NCBI RefSeq assembly: GCF_024362695.1
Contig: NC_065429.1
Coordinates: 3,256,501-3,320,500, forward strand
Length of the DNA stretch: 64,000 nt
Origin: Pectinophora gossypiella
Taxonomy: Eukaryota; Arthropoda; Insecta; Lepidoptera; Gelechiidae
Direction: 5' to 3'
The notes beneath the pieces are model-generated. The model searched no databases, was not told the DNA's origin, and saw only the letters and a list, made by a program, of their open reading frames with translations. Positions 1 to 10,155 of the stretch are shown piece after piece; positions within the stretch are counted from its first letter, which is position 1, and each line of letters begins with the position of its first letter. The position numbers were made by a program, and so were the translations under genes.

Positions 1-440
1 ACCTGAAGATTTGACAGGTCCGGTTTTTTACAGAAGCGACTGCCTGTCTGGCCTTCCAACCCGCGAAGGGAAATACAGCCCAATACAGGTTAGGTCACAT
101 ACCTCTGAAAATGCATTTCTCGGGAATGTGGGTCAGCACAGGGGTAAACCAATGATTGTCGAATTTCTTTTCGAATGCATGTTTGGATCATAAATGATTA
201 TCATTATTATAATCAGCGGTGAAGAAAAACAACGTGAGGAGACCTACATTCCCGAGAAATGCATTTTCGGAGGTATGTGATAATGTGACCTAACCTGTAT
301 TGGGTTGCTTTTTCCTTCGCGGGTTGGAAAGTCAGGCAGGCAGTCGCTTCTGTAAAAAACCGGACCTGTTAAATCTTCAGTTTAGGTATGCGGACCTTGT
401 GAAAAATCGGGGATAATGCTTGGGAGATATGATTACCATG
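1..440. mobile_element. Two SINE-4 copies, head to head
   Basis: The left copy (about 1-165) is in minus orientation and the right copy (about 166-440) in plus orientation. Both carry the SINE-4 body, so 5-130 and about 245-375 are an imperfect inverted repeat. The right copy ends in the family tail (GGGATAATGC then GGGAGAT). Neither has the tRNA-like head. The short ORF at the left edge is only SINE sequence. Confidence 0.75.
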
Positions 441-703
441 ACATGATGATTTTGATGGGAGTTGGAAAATAGAAAGTAGTGTGTTAGGTTAGCACTGTAG
501 TAAGTAATATTAAACAGAACGACTAGGTCAGTACTGTCTATAACGCCCGGTACTAGTTAGACCTGTCAAAGAAACAGAAGCCAGTGTTGTGACCTCGTTG
601 TGACGTTCATTAGCATAATGAAGTATCAGTCGGGATTAGCCCGAACGGCCACGTGAATAACAAATATCTGTGATCCAAACATTAATTTACACGATACTGT
701 TTA
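441..703. other. No recognised feature
   Basis: AT-rich, apparently unique sequence between SINE copies. I see no splice-bounded exon, RNA gene or repeat. Confidence 0.5.
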
Positions 704-970
704 AGCGTTGGGCTCAGGATCCGGAGGTCCCGGGTTCGAATCCCGGTGGGGACATATCACAAAAATCACTTTGTGATCCCTAGTTTGGTTAAAACATTAC
801 AGGCTGATCACCTGATTGTCCGAAAGTAAGATGATCCGTGCTTTAGAAGGACGTGAAACCGTTGATTCCGGTGTAAGTAAGTAGTCGTTGCATGAGCTCA
901 ATAGTAACCCTGACACCAGGGTTGATGGGGTTGGTAATCCACCTCACAACCCACACGATAGAAGAAGATA
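704..970 (+). mobile_element. SINE-1, head-truncated
   Basis: It starts inside the tRNA-like head (B-box GGGTTCGAATCCC) and runs through the shared central domain and the CCCTGACACCAGGGTTGATG segment to the GAAGAAGA tail. The central part is shortened. Confidence 0.8.
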
Positions 971-1213
971 ATAAGAAAAAATTATATTCTAGTTTATGTC
1001 ATATTCTTCAACCGTTTAATTGCACTGTAGTGAAATATTCCCGAAGTTTGTTATGCAACCACTTCCGTAGGTACTCGATTATATTTGTGGCGATTGCAGC
1101 ACTTTGAAGTTTCATTTCCTATGATCATTGACCTCGTATATAGAAATAGACTACCAATCTTTGTGAAAAGCATCCGCGGCGCATCTTGTCACTAAGCGAC
1201 GGCGTGACAAGAT

Positions 1214-1716
1214 CTTTTTTTTGACGTGACTTATTGTAGATTTGCCGTAGGTGGCATTAATTGTGGCCGGACAAATGGGGAGCGCTGAAGGCTCTCACCC
1301 GGTGCAACGTTTAAAACAACAAGCCTGAGGGTGCCCAGTTGGGTGCGAACCTCGGCTCAGGGCGTCATAATTAAAAGAATTAATCGACCCGCCGGCGGGG
1401 TCCTGAAGTGTTTGGCTTCGCGAGCTGATTGACCGCCGTATGGCGGTAGCGTATTTGGGGCATATTCTTAGGAATGAAAGATACCAGCTGCTTCAATTAA
1501 TTATGATGGGCAAAATTGAAGGGAAAAGACGTCGAGGGAGGAGGAAGAAGTCATGGCTGCGGAACATCCGCGAATGGACCGGCGTTACAACCGTAGAACA
1601 GCTGTTTCGTCTTGCTTCTGACAGAGAAGAGTTCTCAAAGCTGACGGCCAACGTCCAGTAATGGACAGGCACTAGAAGAAGAAGAAGAAGATGGCTAGAG
1701 TAATCGGGTCGTCGGG
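1214..1716 (-). mobile_element. LINE-J copy split by another LINE fragment
   Basis: A poly-T at 1214 marks the reverse of a poly-A tail. The LINE-J 3' UTR follows to about 1440 and resumes at 1691 (GGCTAGAGTAATCGGGTCGT). The intervening 1441-1690 is an RTE-like fragment, so this copy records a nested insertion. Confidence 0.75.
1440..1690 (+). pseudogene. C-terminal fragment of a non-LTR reverse transcriptase (RTE-like)
   Basis: The frame 1440-1661 reads through YLGHILRNERYQLLQLI, GKIEGKRRRGRRKKSW and a final WTGV segment. This is the usual C-terminus of RTE-like endonuclease/reverse transcriptases: a GH-L-R helix, then a basic GKIEG-R-GR-K-SW stretch. Only the last 70 or so codons remain, followed by a (GAA)n 3' tail. 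It lies inside a LINE-J copy and has no start of its own. It is a dead fragment, not a host gene. Confidence 0.75.
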
Positions 1717-2221
1717 AAACTAGGGAACACAAAGTAACTTTTGTGATATTTCCCCACCGGGAATCGAACCCGAGACTCCACGAACCCGGGACCACGGAGG
1801 TCGCAAGAGGTTAATCATCCTACATTCCACTCTCTTGACCGAGCCGATTTCGGCTATGGCGACCGCTTCAACTCCGACGTTCATGTGCTCGCATGTGGCT
1901 TATATAGCCAATCTTATTGGAAAAGATCCTCGCACATAGTGGGCATATGAGCACACCATTTAAATATGTATAGGTAATTGATCGCCGCAGACGGTCGGGA
2001 CATTCCACTATCGCAGCTGTTAAAACAATCCATAAAAATATTGTAACATAACATAAAACAATTGTGTAAAAAGTTTACAAAAAAAGTTTAGTTTACGCCT
2101 ATGGCAGAGGACAGCCAGCGCAAAATACAAAAAAAAAAAAAAAAAAACATAAGCTAAGGACTCGACCGACCGACCTCTGTTTACTTGCTTTACAAGTCAG
2201 TCGATTACATAAGATTACTAC
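1717..2221. other. Mostly unannotated sequence
   Basis: 1744-1790 resembles a reversed tRNA-type SINE head (GGGAATCGAACCCGAGACTC). The rest is AT-rich with an A17 run near 2130. I see no exon. Confidence 0.4.
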
Positions 2222-2630
2222 ATCTTTTAAGGGGCAATGTATACGTTTTTACAATAAGATTCCCATTGACATTCAGAATTTGCCTTTCAACTGTTTTAAG
2301 ACAGTAGTTAAACAAAAACTTTACAAAAAAGGTTATTATAAAGTTAATGATTATGTAGAAGATATGAATGCATGGGATTAACTGTTTGAGAACTGATATT
2401 AGGCAGTTAAATTACTCAATTGTATACCAATATTTTATGTTTATTTTTATTTTTTTTAAAGAACGTCTAGGGCCCTGTGCCGAGGTTTTTCTTGCAGCTT
2501 CTTTTCCCCGGCTATACAGGTTGTGAGAAGCTGCAGTAGTTTTAGGCGGATGAGACGTTCGTTATGTAAAAATTGACGATTCAAAGTGTAACTATGTTAC
2601 CAACTGAATAAAGATATTTATGAATTTGAA
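2222..2630 (+). mobile_element. LINE-D 3' end
   Basis: The first part reads as the last codons of a Jockey/BMC1-type reverse transcriptase (FNCFKTVVKQKLYKKGYYKV, then NDYVEDMNAWD and stop). The 3' UTR follows (AACGTCTAGGGCCCTGTGCC) with an AATAAAG signal and a TTTATGAATTTGAA tail. A second, inverted copy lies at 54000-54420, and a short scrap of the tail lies at 3739-3768. Confidence 0.8.
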
Positions 2631-2631
2631 T

Positions 2632-2836
2632 CTGTGGTCCAGTGGTTGAGCGATGTGCTCAGGATCCGGAGGGCCCGGGTTAGAATCCCGGAGGAGACAA
2701 ATCACTTTGTGATCCCTAGTTTGGTTAGGACATTACAGGCTGAACCTGATTGTCCAAAAGTAACATAATCCATGCTTCGGAAGTCACGTTAAGCCGTAGG
2801 TCCTGGTTATTACTTACTAATGTAAGTACGTAGTTT
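2632..2836 (+). mobile_element. SINE-1 copy, tail lost
   Basis: The tRNA-like head (GTGGTCCAGTGGTTGAGC), central domain and TTACTTACTAATGTAAGTA segment are present. It abuts the tail of LINE-D directly. Confidence 0.8.
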
Positions 2837-3099
2837 AGCAATATGGCCGTCGATTATTCTTCTTTTGTCACTTTCTAATTGTTTTTAATGTTGTTTGTTT
2901 GTAATAAAGCGTTTTGTATTTTATTTCAATTTCATGCTACGCCTGCTGTTGCGCAAGGGTAGATCAGACGGCATAGTTTTAGTTGGCCGTCGGAGGTGAT
3001 TACCTTAATAGGGCAAATGGTCGTTAGGAATTTCAATTGAACACATGGACGTTTTCGATCAGTGAGGAAAAAAGAACTAAAATGTATTATAGCTCCGAG

Positions 3100-3418
3100 C
3101 CTCCGTGGTCTAGTGGTTAGAGCGTTAGGCTCATGATCTGGAGGCCCGGGTTCGATTCCCGATGGGGACATTGTCGAAATCACTTAGTGAGACTGTCCTT
3201 TGTTTGGTAAAGACTTTTCAGGCTTGAATCACCTAAAAAGTTAGACGATTCCGTGCTTCGGAGGGCACGTTAAGCCGTTGGTCCCCGCTATTAGCCGTAA
3301 AACACCTCCACCAACCCGCATTGGAGCAGCGTGGTGGAGTATGCTCCATACCCCCTCCGGTTGATTGAGGGGAGGCCTGTGCCCAGCAGTGGGACGTATT
3401 AGGCTGTTTATGTATGTT
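3100..3418 (+). mobile_element. SINE-2, nearly full length
   Basis: The head has an A-box (GTGGTCTAGTGGTTAGAGC) and B-box (GGGTTCGATTCCC). Then come the shared central domain (CCGTGCTTCGGAGGGCACGT), the CACCTCCACCAACCCGCA block and the tail GTGCCCAGCAGTGGGACGT. It ends in a TATGTTG repeat. Confidence 0.85.
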
Positions 3419-3489
3419 GTATGTTGTATTATAGCTACATGTTGCTCTTAAGCCGGTTATGACGTAGAAGTCGTCTGAGTTTCCTTATC

Positions 3490-3712
3490 TCTGTGAGTCA
3501 TCATCATCATTAATTTAAGGGCCACGCTCTTGTCGGTGCAGCATTTTCCTTGCTACTTCTTTAGGGAAACATAGGGCAGTGGTTTCCCTCTTGCCTTCCG
3601 CCCCGAAGTACTGTGTCTGATGGCGCCCAGAGCAGTATATTTTAAAGCCGTACTGACAGTTCGTCAGTTGGTCGTGTCGTATAGGGAAGTCGAAGATTGT
3701 GGTCAAAAACGA
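3490..3712 (-). mobile_element. SINE-5 copy
   Basis: Reverse orientation: a CAT-repeat tail, then the complement of GAGCGTGGCTCTTAAATT and the body ending near TTTAAAGCCGTACTG. Matching copies lie at 8150-8346, 15683-15800, 40063-40220 and 45265-45362. Confidence 0.7.
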
Positions 3713-3769
3713 GCTTACAGCTTATATTATTAAAAAACAAGTGTAACTATGTTACCTACTGAATAAAGA

Positions 3770-4500
3770 CGCGCGAGAAGATTTGTTAATGATTTACTGT
3801 TTTTTTTTTTCCATTATTATTTTAATTTTTTTTTGTGTGATAGTTTACCTTTTAATTTTGAAATTGTATTTTTTTATTTTTTTATTGTTTTTCATGTTCA
3901 TAGTCTTATTTTTCTTTTTGTTTCTTTTTTCATTCATTGTTTATTTTGTGTTATATTAGTTTTTATATTGTCTTTTTTTCTCGTCATACAGCTCATTGGA
4001 TTACACTGTAATGTTGTATACTGTACCTTTATAAATAAATAAATAAAACAAAATAAAAAAAAACAAAATAAATATTTTTGAATTTTGATCTATGACAGTA
4101 CTTTTAGGTCTTCGTATCAAAAGTGGTCGTAAGTTGTCTTCTGATTAATATTAAATCTATAATTTTATTTTTCTACTCCTCTACTTTAATCTGGCATTTA
4201 AATAACCAAAAAGTCTAATATAAGTACATACATAATTAAACTCTTTGAAAAAGTGTACGCTCTATGGCCTATAAAAGCATTGTTTACTAAGTGTAACTGT
4301 ACTATAATGTCGCCAAAAAAGCATTGTTGTTGTTTTTTTTTTTTTTGACCTGGAAACTGGCACCTTTACTTTGTTTGGTGCCATAGATAGACTATAAAAA
4401 AAAGTATACATTTGCCGCCATTTTCCCGCGCGTTGGAAAATAATTTTTATAAATAAAATTTTTCTTTGTATAATTTTTGTTTCATTTAAAATTACGTCGT
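3770..4500. other. Low-complexity T/A-rich sequence
   Basis: Long T and A tracts dominate. The hydrophobic frame 3833-4042 is a by-product of poly-T codons. I see no gene or repeat family apart from simple sequence. Confidence 0.5.
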
Positions 4501-4507
4501 CGTAGAA

Positions 4508-4650
4508 AAAGTATTGTATGCAACGTTGTATAACTAGGTCAAAAAATGCTCGTGGCGTCTCTTATTGCGATGTTCGCCAAGGCTCACATCGCAACTCACG
4601 CCACTCGCATTTTTTGACCCTTCTTATACAACTGTTGCATAAAATACTAT
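4508..4650. repeat. Long near-perfect palindrome (MITE-like)
   Basis: About 64 bp on the left (AGTATTGTATGCAACGTTGT, TAACTAGGTCAAAAAATGC, CGTGGCG, TTGCGATGT) are repeated inverted on the right, with a 14-bp centre and few mismatches. This fits a foldback MITE. No target duplication is clear. Confidence 0.7.
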
Positions 4651-4955
4651 TATGTATGCTCTAAACTTGACCAAGACGAAATCGTCGGGCTATTGAAAGT
4701 AAAAACATCGAACTTCGGCCAATATTTGACCCAACATGTCCGGAGCTAACTAGCGCTAATTGTTGGCGCAAACATTGGCCCAACCTTGGCTGGCGGAAAG
4801 CCAGATCGATGAACTCATTGTACATAATATGATTTGAGGACTCACATTCATTATTGATTCGAAACTTCTATTAATATCAAGCCATGCTATACGTTATTTT
4901 AAATGGTCCTATTAGTAGGTATTTCAATATTATAATACATCGTAACTCAATGAGC

Positions 4956-5337
4956 AGCCTCCGTGGTCTAGTGGTTAGAGCGATAGGCCCACGGTCTGGA
5001 GGTCCGGGTTCGATTCCCAATGAGGACATTGTCGAAATAACTTTGATACTGTCCTTTGTTTGGTAAGGACAACTCAGGCTTGAATCACCTAATTGTCTGA
5101 AAAAGTAAGATGAGATTCCGTGCTTCGGAGGGCACGTTAAACGCGTAACGCCATTTTCCCGACACAATAGTTAAACAGGACATTCGTCTTACGACTGTAA
5201 GCCGTTGGTCCTGGCTCTTAGCTGTAAAAACACCTCCACCATCCTGCAGTGGAGCAGCGTGGTGAAGTATGCTCCAGACCGAGGGCTCTTGATTGAAGGG
5301 AGGCCTGTGCCCAGCAATGTGATGTATATAGGTTGTT
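4956..5337 (+). mobile_element. SINE-2 with a 57-bp insertion
   Basis: Full head-to-tail SINE-2. At the conserved GGCACGTTAAGCCGTTGG site it contains about 57 extra bases (5146-5202) and repeats TAA on both sides, so a small element or its remnant inserted there. The extra segment has no convincing inverted repeats. Confidence 0.75.
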
Positions 5338-5439
5338 ACGTAACTCAATGAAGATTTTTGAGTATATTTGAAGTCACTGTGGCTGTGTGTGTGACCGGCT
5401 TGGCCGGTTCATTCCCTGGTACCGGACTTGCGTCTTTTC

Positions 5440-5760
5440 TTCTTCCCTAGCATTATACCGTTCAAAGGCCAGCTAACCTTGAAGATTTGACAGGTCCGGT
5501 TTTTACAGAAGCGACTGCATGTCTGACCTTCCAACCCGCGAAGGAAAACCCAGCCGAATACAGGTTAGGTCACATACCTCCGAAAATGCATTTCTCGGGA
5601 ATGTTTTCCTTCACCGCTGAGCACGTGATCATCATTTATGATCCAAATATGAATTCGAAAACAAATTCGACAATCATTGGTTCTACCAACTGAGAGCGTT
5701 CTACCAACTGAGAGCGTTCTACCAACTGAGAGCATTCTACCAACTGAGCTACCACGGCTC
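5440..5760 (-). mobile_element. SINE-4 with an amplified 18-bp motif
   Basis: Reverse orientation: tail, body and, at 5682-5760, the tRNA-like head (reverse of GCCGTGGTAGCTCAGTTGG). Within the head the 18-bp unit CTACCAACTGAGAGCGTT is repeated in tandem about four times, which abolishes a normal promoter layout. Confidence 0.75.
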
Positions 5761-5964
5761 ATAATGGATATGTCATAGTTCTAGTAATACTGGCCGTCGT
5801 TGCTTTATGTTTACTAAAGATTACTCATCTCTATAAATCAGCTGTGTTACCTCACTGTAATGTGTAGTAATAATACTTGTACTACTCGTGTATTCAGAAA
5901 ACACTCGAATTTTCTTAAAAAAACATTTTTAGAATAGATTTTTTTTTACATTTTTTTTTCGGGC

Positions 5965-6055
5965 TGGCAGAGGAATACCTAGAAGGACTTACATTGACCA
6001 AGGAAAGCAAGAGAAGTGTGTCAGGATCGAAACAAATGGAATTCTATAGTCTCTG
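5965..6055 (+). pseudogene. LINE reverse-transcriptase tail fragment
   Basis: Two pieces of the C-terminal coding end seen complete at 55035-55300 (GGCAGAGGAA...GGACTTACATTGACCA and AGAGAAGTGTGTCAGGATCG) are joined with an internal deletion. It ends at CTCTGCTTACCCC. Confidence 0.6.
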
Positions 6056-6361
6056 CTTACCCCAAAATATCATAAAACGTTGACGTTTCAACGATATGGT
6101 CAACTTAAGTTGGCATGGGTTGTAGGTTGGTTGGTATAAAATGATCGAACACATCATGAAATGATCAATTCTACGATCTGGCCACGACATATCCACAACA
6201 TAAGGATGAAATGCCTGCCGACGTTCAGTTGTCCGTAGATGGAATGGAGTGGGTGGAATTAACTCGTGAATTAACTCCTTGAGTAATATAGGCTATATTT
6301 ATAACAAGAAAAAGTTGGGACCCTTGCTAAAATCTTACATCTTACTAATGACTTATTGGTG

Positions 6362-6655
6362 CTAATTCCTGTAAACACCATCTAATTTTATTTTAAGTTA
6401 TATCTGTCATTTTCTTATCCGCCGAAAAGGAAAGGGACGGGTAATCGACAAGCATAAAATTTATGGAACACACGTCAATTTTAAGCACAAATCTAAAACA
6501 ACCGTCTAAAAATTCGCCCGGGTTATTCATTTATTTACTTATTCTTCCTAAAATTAAGAGCTGTCAATCATCCGTCCCTTTCCTTTTCAGCGGATAAGAA
6601 AATGACAGGTATAACTTAAAGTAAAATTAAGAGATGTCTGCAGGAATCGGGGCCA
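6362..6655. repeat. MITE with terminal inverted repeats of about 80 bp
   Basis: 6362-6441 and 6574-6655 are inverted copies; shared blocks are AATTTTA(T/C)TTTAAGTTATA, TGTCATTTTCTTATCCGC and AAAAGGAAAGGGACGG. The outer ends read GG-C--ATTCCTG. The centre (6442-6573) is unrelated AT-rich sequence. A scrap of the same end lies at 8030-8085. Confidence 0.75.
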
Positions 6656-6659
6656 TTAT

Positions 6660-6870
6660 TTATTCGTAGTTACTAATATTGTAAATGTGAAAGTTTGTGA
6701 GTATGGATGTTTGTTACCCTTTCACGCAAAAACTACTGAATAGATTTTAATGAAACTTTACAATAATGTAGCTTATGCATCAGAATAATACGCAAGTAAA
6801 AAATATCGGAAATTCTTATCGCCTAAACCGAAAACCACGGACGAAGTCGCAGGCGGCCGCCACGAATAGG
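6660..6870 (+). repeat. Interspersed repeat (CTTTCACGCAAAAACTACTG type)
   Basis: It has the look of a very common insect interspersed repeat: TACTAATATTGTAAATGTG, GGATGTTTGTTACCC, CACGCAAAAACTACTGAAT and a GACGAAGTCGCAGGC end. A related 5' fragment sits at 7388-7482. I cannot assign its class from this window. Confidence 0.5.
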
Positions 6871-6947
6871 TAATTTTTTTAGGGGTAAGGCGTTTTGCGA
6901 ATAAGTCCATTGTCTACTAAACCAAAATGTCCCGGGCGAAGCCAGTA

Positions 6948-7170
6948 CGGCTAACATGCACAATGTGATAAAATTTTGTCACAGACAAGTTACCGACTTT
7001 GACGATATAATTATGTCGTTTTGTCGATATGTGAACTCAATCAAGTAATGTCGTTCTGTCAAAATACGAACAAAATCTCGTGGCACGCATGTTAGGGAAA
7101 AAACAAATTTATCGATTTCGACAATATATTGAATCGATCGATAATTTTATCACATTGCGCATGTGCCCTG
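6948..7170. repeat. MITE with roughly 22-bp inverted ends
   Basis: ACATGC(A/G)CAATGTGATAAAATT appears at 6953-6974 and inverted at 7144-7165. The interior has several CGAC/GTCG-rich partial repeats. Confidence 0.6.
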
Positions 7171-7487
7171 CAGGACGAGCAGCTAGTGAATAAAACGATT
7201 AATCCGTGACGCCATTTTGAAGTTTAGTCATTTCCCATCTAATGGATAGATCGCGCGGAGGAAGTGAATGATTTGTTACGACGTCAATGAATCATCGAAT
7301 GTTCTATAGTTGTCATGATTATTCCGAAAAATGACGAATCATCTAGATCGCAAGAGGGAATTAATGGTATGTCAGGGTATAGAATCCATACTAATGCTAT
7401 ATGCGAAAATGTGTGTGTCTGTTCGTTTGTCCGTCTTTCACGACAAACTGGAGCGCCGAAATGGCTTGATTTTTAAGTGAAGAGACG

Positions 7488-7789
7488 GCCTCCGTGGTCC
7501 CGTTGTTGAGCGTTGGGTTCGAATCCCGGCGGGGAGATATCACAAAAATCACATTGTGATCCCTAGTTTGGTTAAGACATTACAAGGCTGATCACCTGAC
7601 TGTCCGAAAGTAAGATGATCCGTGTTTCGGAAGCCACGTTAAGCCGTTGGTCCCGGTTATCACTTACTGATGTAAGTACGTAGTCGTTACATGTGATGTG
7701 AGGGGCCTATGGCGGCACAATAATAACCCTGACACCAGGGTTGATGGGGTTGGTAATGCACCTCACAACCCACACGATAGAAGAAGAGA
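7488..7789 (+). mobile_element. SINE-1, nearly full length
   Basis: Shortened tRNA head with an intact B-box, all later segments, and an ACACGATAGAAGAAGAG end. It interrupts the repeat fragment at 7388-7482. Confidence 0.8.
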
Positions 7790-8149
7790 AGGCGCTTATG
7801 TGGTGTTCACTGTAAGCCAACGATATGCTTTTTGTCTTACAAAACTGGTCAGGTAATGCAGTAGCTCATGGTTTCATGAGGTATCTTGTATCCGTATCTC
7901 GGTCAACTTTCTCGTAGCCCTGTGACCTTTAAATATATAAAATATTTCGCGTGGGTTCGCCCACCGGACGCTGAGGCAATCTGGACGCAAATGATCGGTA
8001 CCAATTATTTGTTTAATTTTCGGCAGAGAAACTGCACAGGTATAAATTAAAATAAGGAGGTGCCCGCCGGAATCAGCACCATTCGGCCCATAACGAATAT
8101 ACCCCAATTGGGGTAGTCTGTAACCTGGAACCTGACAGAGGGCAGCAGT

Positions 8150-8346
8150 AACTGTCAGTATCAGAGGCGGAGGTCAGGAGTCCTAGTATGGCTTTGTAAT
8201 AGACTACTCTGGGCGCCAACCCACTTGCGTCAGACAGAGTACTGCGGGGCAGAAGGCAAGAGGGAAACCACTGCCCTATTTTTCCCTAAAAAAGTAGCAT
8301 GGAAAATGCTGCACCGACAAGAGCGTGGCTCTTAAATTGATGATGG
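8150..8346 (+). mobile_element. SINE-5 copy
   Basis: It runs from TCAGAGGCGGAGGTCAGGAG to GAGCGTGGCTCTTAAATTGA and is the best-preserved plus copy of the family here. Confidence 0.7.
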
Positions 8347-8389
8347 GGTAGTCAGAAGTACATCCATCGCAAGTTGCAGTAAGCCCACA

Positions 8390-8500
8390 CCTCACCCAGC
8401 TTTCTATTAGACCAACGTGATACGTGGAGACCCATATCGTCGTCTATAATGGTCGAGACAACTGTGTTAGTGAAAACTGCACTTAAGTTGAATTAATACA
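8390..8500 (+). repeat. Interspersed repeat shared with 23565-23690
   Basis: ATTAGACCAACGTG, CGTCTATAATGGTCGAG and CAACTGTGTTAGTGAAAACT occur in the same order and orientation in both copies. Class unknown. Confidence 0.6.
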
Positions 8501-8505
8501 TTATT

Positions 8506-8782
8506 ACATGTCCCCACTGCTGGGGCACGGGCCTTCCCTATGGATGGATAGGGAGATCGGGCCTTAAACCATCACGCGGGCCCAGTGCGGATTGATGGTT
8601 ATTAACGACTGCTAATGCAGCCGAGACCAACGGCTTAACGTGCCTTCCGAAGCACGGAAGAGCTCGAGATGAAAACTTTTTTTTTGTGGTCACCCATCCT
8701 ATGACCGGCCTTTGCGAAAGTTGCTTGACTTCAACAATCGCAGACCGAGCGCGTTTACCGCTGCGCCACCGAGCTCCTCGAC
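8506..8782 (-). mobile_element. SINE-3 copy (5S-like head)
   Basis: Reverse orientation. The head at the right end carries the 5S rRNA-like boxes GAAGTCAAGCAAC (one change) and AGGATGGGTGACC. The tail at the left is GTCCCCACTGCTGGGGCACG. Confidence 0.85.
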
Positions 8783-8829
8783 ATTACATACATACATTAC
8801 ATTATTTTTTTTTAATTTTTCCTCACCTT

Positions 8830-8955
8830 ACGGTTGTCTGGAAGAAATCGCTTTAAACGATAAGGCCGCCATATGCCATGTACTTAGTTAAGAGTCTTTT
8901 TGTAATTATTTCTTTTTTATTTTGGTGCAATAAAGTGTATTTGTATTGTATTGTA
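8830..8955 (+). mobile_element. LINE-K 3' end
   Basis: GGTTGTCTGGAAGAAATCGC, a degenerate stem-loop, AAGGCCGCCAT, then a CAATAAAG signal and a TTGTATTGTATTG tail. Confidence 0.7.
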
Positions 8956-9045
8956 GTAACACAGTCGTGCAAGACCGGTACCGGGGTTCGAACTGACGCT
9001 CCCCGTTTGAGAAGCAAACCGCCGGCAGCCTGTACTCTTCTATTT
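8956..9045 (-). mobile_element. SINE-6 head fragment
   Basis: The reverse complement reads GTTTGCTTCTCAAACGGGGA, then GTTCGAACCCCGGTACCGGT, a tRNA-like B-box context. A plus copy lies at 38282-38375. Confidence 0.5.
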
Positions 9046-9104
9046 CTCTTTTGTTTGCATATTTGCATTTCCCGTGTAAATTCGTGTTTGGGTCACAGAT
9101 TTGG

Positions 9105-9225
9105 CGGCCTTATTGCTGCTTAGCAATAAGGCCGCCAGATTGTACTGTATCTATCATCATCTGTGTTAATTTGTTATGTATGTTGTGTGCAATAAAGTAT
9201 ATTTGATTTGATTTGATAATTGATA
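9105..9225 (+). mobile_element. LINE-K 3' end, second copy
   Basis: It has the hairpin TTGCTGCTTAGCAATAAGG and an AATAAAG signal, then a TTTGATTTGATTT tail. Confidence 0.7.
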
Positions 9226-9299
9226 TCACATGGTTCCCAGGATTTGTGCCCGGTTAATTTGCCACAATGCGCCGAGGTTCGCCCTCAGGCTTCATCATC

Positions 9300-9622
9300 T
9301 CCCTAGCATTATCCCGTTTCTCACAGGGTCCGCTTACCTAACCTGAAGATTTGACAGGGCCGGTTTTTTACAGAAGCGACTGTCTGACCTTCCCGCGAAG
9401 GGAAAACCAGCCCAATACAGGTTAAGTCACTTAACTCCGAAAATGCATTTCTCGTGAATGGGGGGTGCGGAAATTCGTTCACCGCTGAGCACGTGATAAT
9501 CATTTATGATCCAAACATGAATTCGAAAACAAATTCGACAATCATTGGTTTAGGCTGGATTCGAAGCTGCGACCTCAAAGTGAGACGCAAGAGTTCTACC
9601 AACTGGGCTACCACGGCTCTAA
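9300..9622 (-). mobile_element. SINE-4, full length
   Basis: Reverse orientation, from tail to tRNA-like head. The head is complete at the right: B-box complement at GGATTCGAAGCTGC and A-box complement ACCAACTGGGCTACCACGGC. Confidence 0.8.
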
Positions 9623-9629
9623 CTGATAG

Positions 9630-9855
9630 CTCTGTTGTGTAAAGTTTTATACCAGGGGCCTGTTTAATAAAACTTACAATTGTAAATTACAATGACAATT
9701 TGATGTACATTGCGGAGTTAGTGATCACAAATATTTTGCAGTTTCATATTAGCTACGTAATAAACACCAAATTGTCCTTGTAATTTACAATTGTAAGTTT
9801 TATGAAACAAGCCCCAGGTGAGAGCCCCCAGCGCTCCCTATTTGCCGGCAAAACA
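9630..9855 (+). mobile_element. LINE-J fragment split by a MITE
   Basis: GTTGTGTAAAGTTTTATACC before the MITE and GTGAGAGCCCCCAGCGCTCC after it form one LINE-J 3' UTR segment. The sense strand is plus. Confidence 0.7.
9656..9814. mobile_element. 159-bp MITE, CAG target duplication
   Basis: The ends are GGGCCTGTTTAATAAAACTT and the inverse of GGGGCTTGTTTCATAAAACT. Inverted repeats extend about 50 bp, through the palindrome TTACAATTGTAA. CAG (9653-9655 and 9815-9817) flanks it. The same family is at 10221-10378 with CTG flanks. Confidence 0.8.
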
Positions 9856-10155
9856 AAAAAGTTGCTACTAGATACTACGTGATTAATTAGTCGACTACTC
9901 AAACATGACAAGATGTATAAATAAATAAAATACCTACTTCATAAACGGAGGACAAAAAAACATATGACTCGCCGTTGTTTTTTTTTTAGTAAAACGTTGA
10001 CTAAATAATAAAATTTAGCACAAGGCCGTTGCGAATGTTGCCACCACGGTCACGATCAGAGACTGGTGACGTCATTTAGTGACGAATAATGACGTCATTT
10101 CACACTTCCAGGACCGATCGCAAACAGTTTTGCCTTTAAACTTATGTATCCCTAC

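Noticed and set aside
700..760. tRNA-like A/B-box sequences here and at many other sites
   Set aside because: They are heads of SINE-1, SINE-2, SINE-4 and SINE-6. None folds into a full cloverleaf with an acceptor stem, and each continues into SINE body.
3833..4042. Hydrophobic 69-codon membrane protein
   Set aside because: Poly-T derived Phe/Leu/Ile codons in low-complexity sequence, with no support from context.
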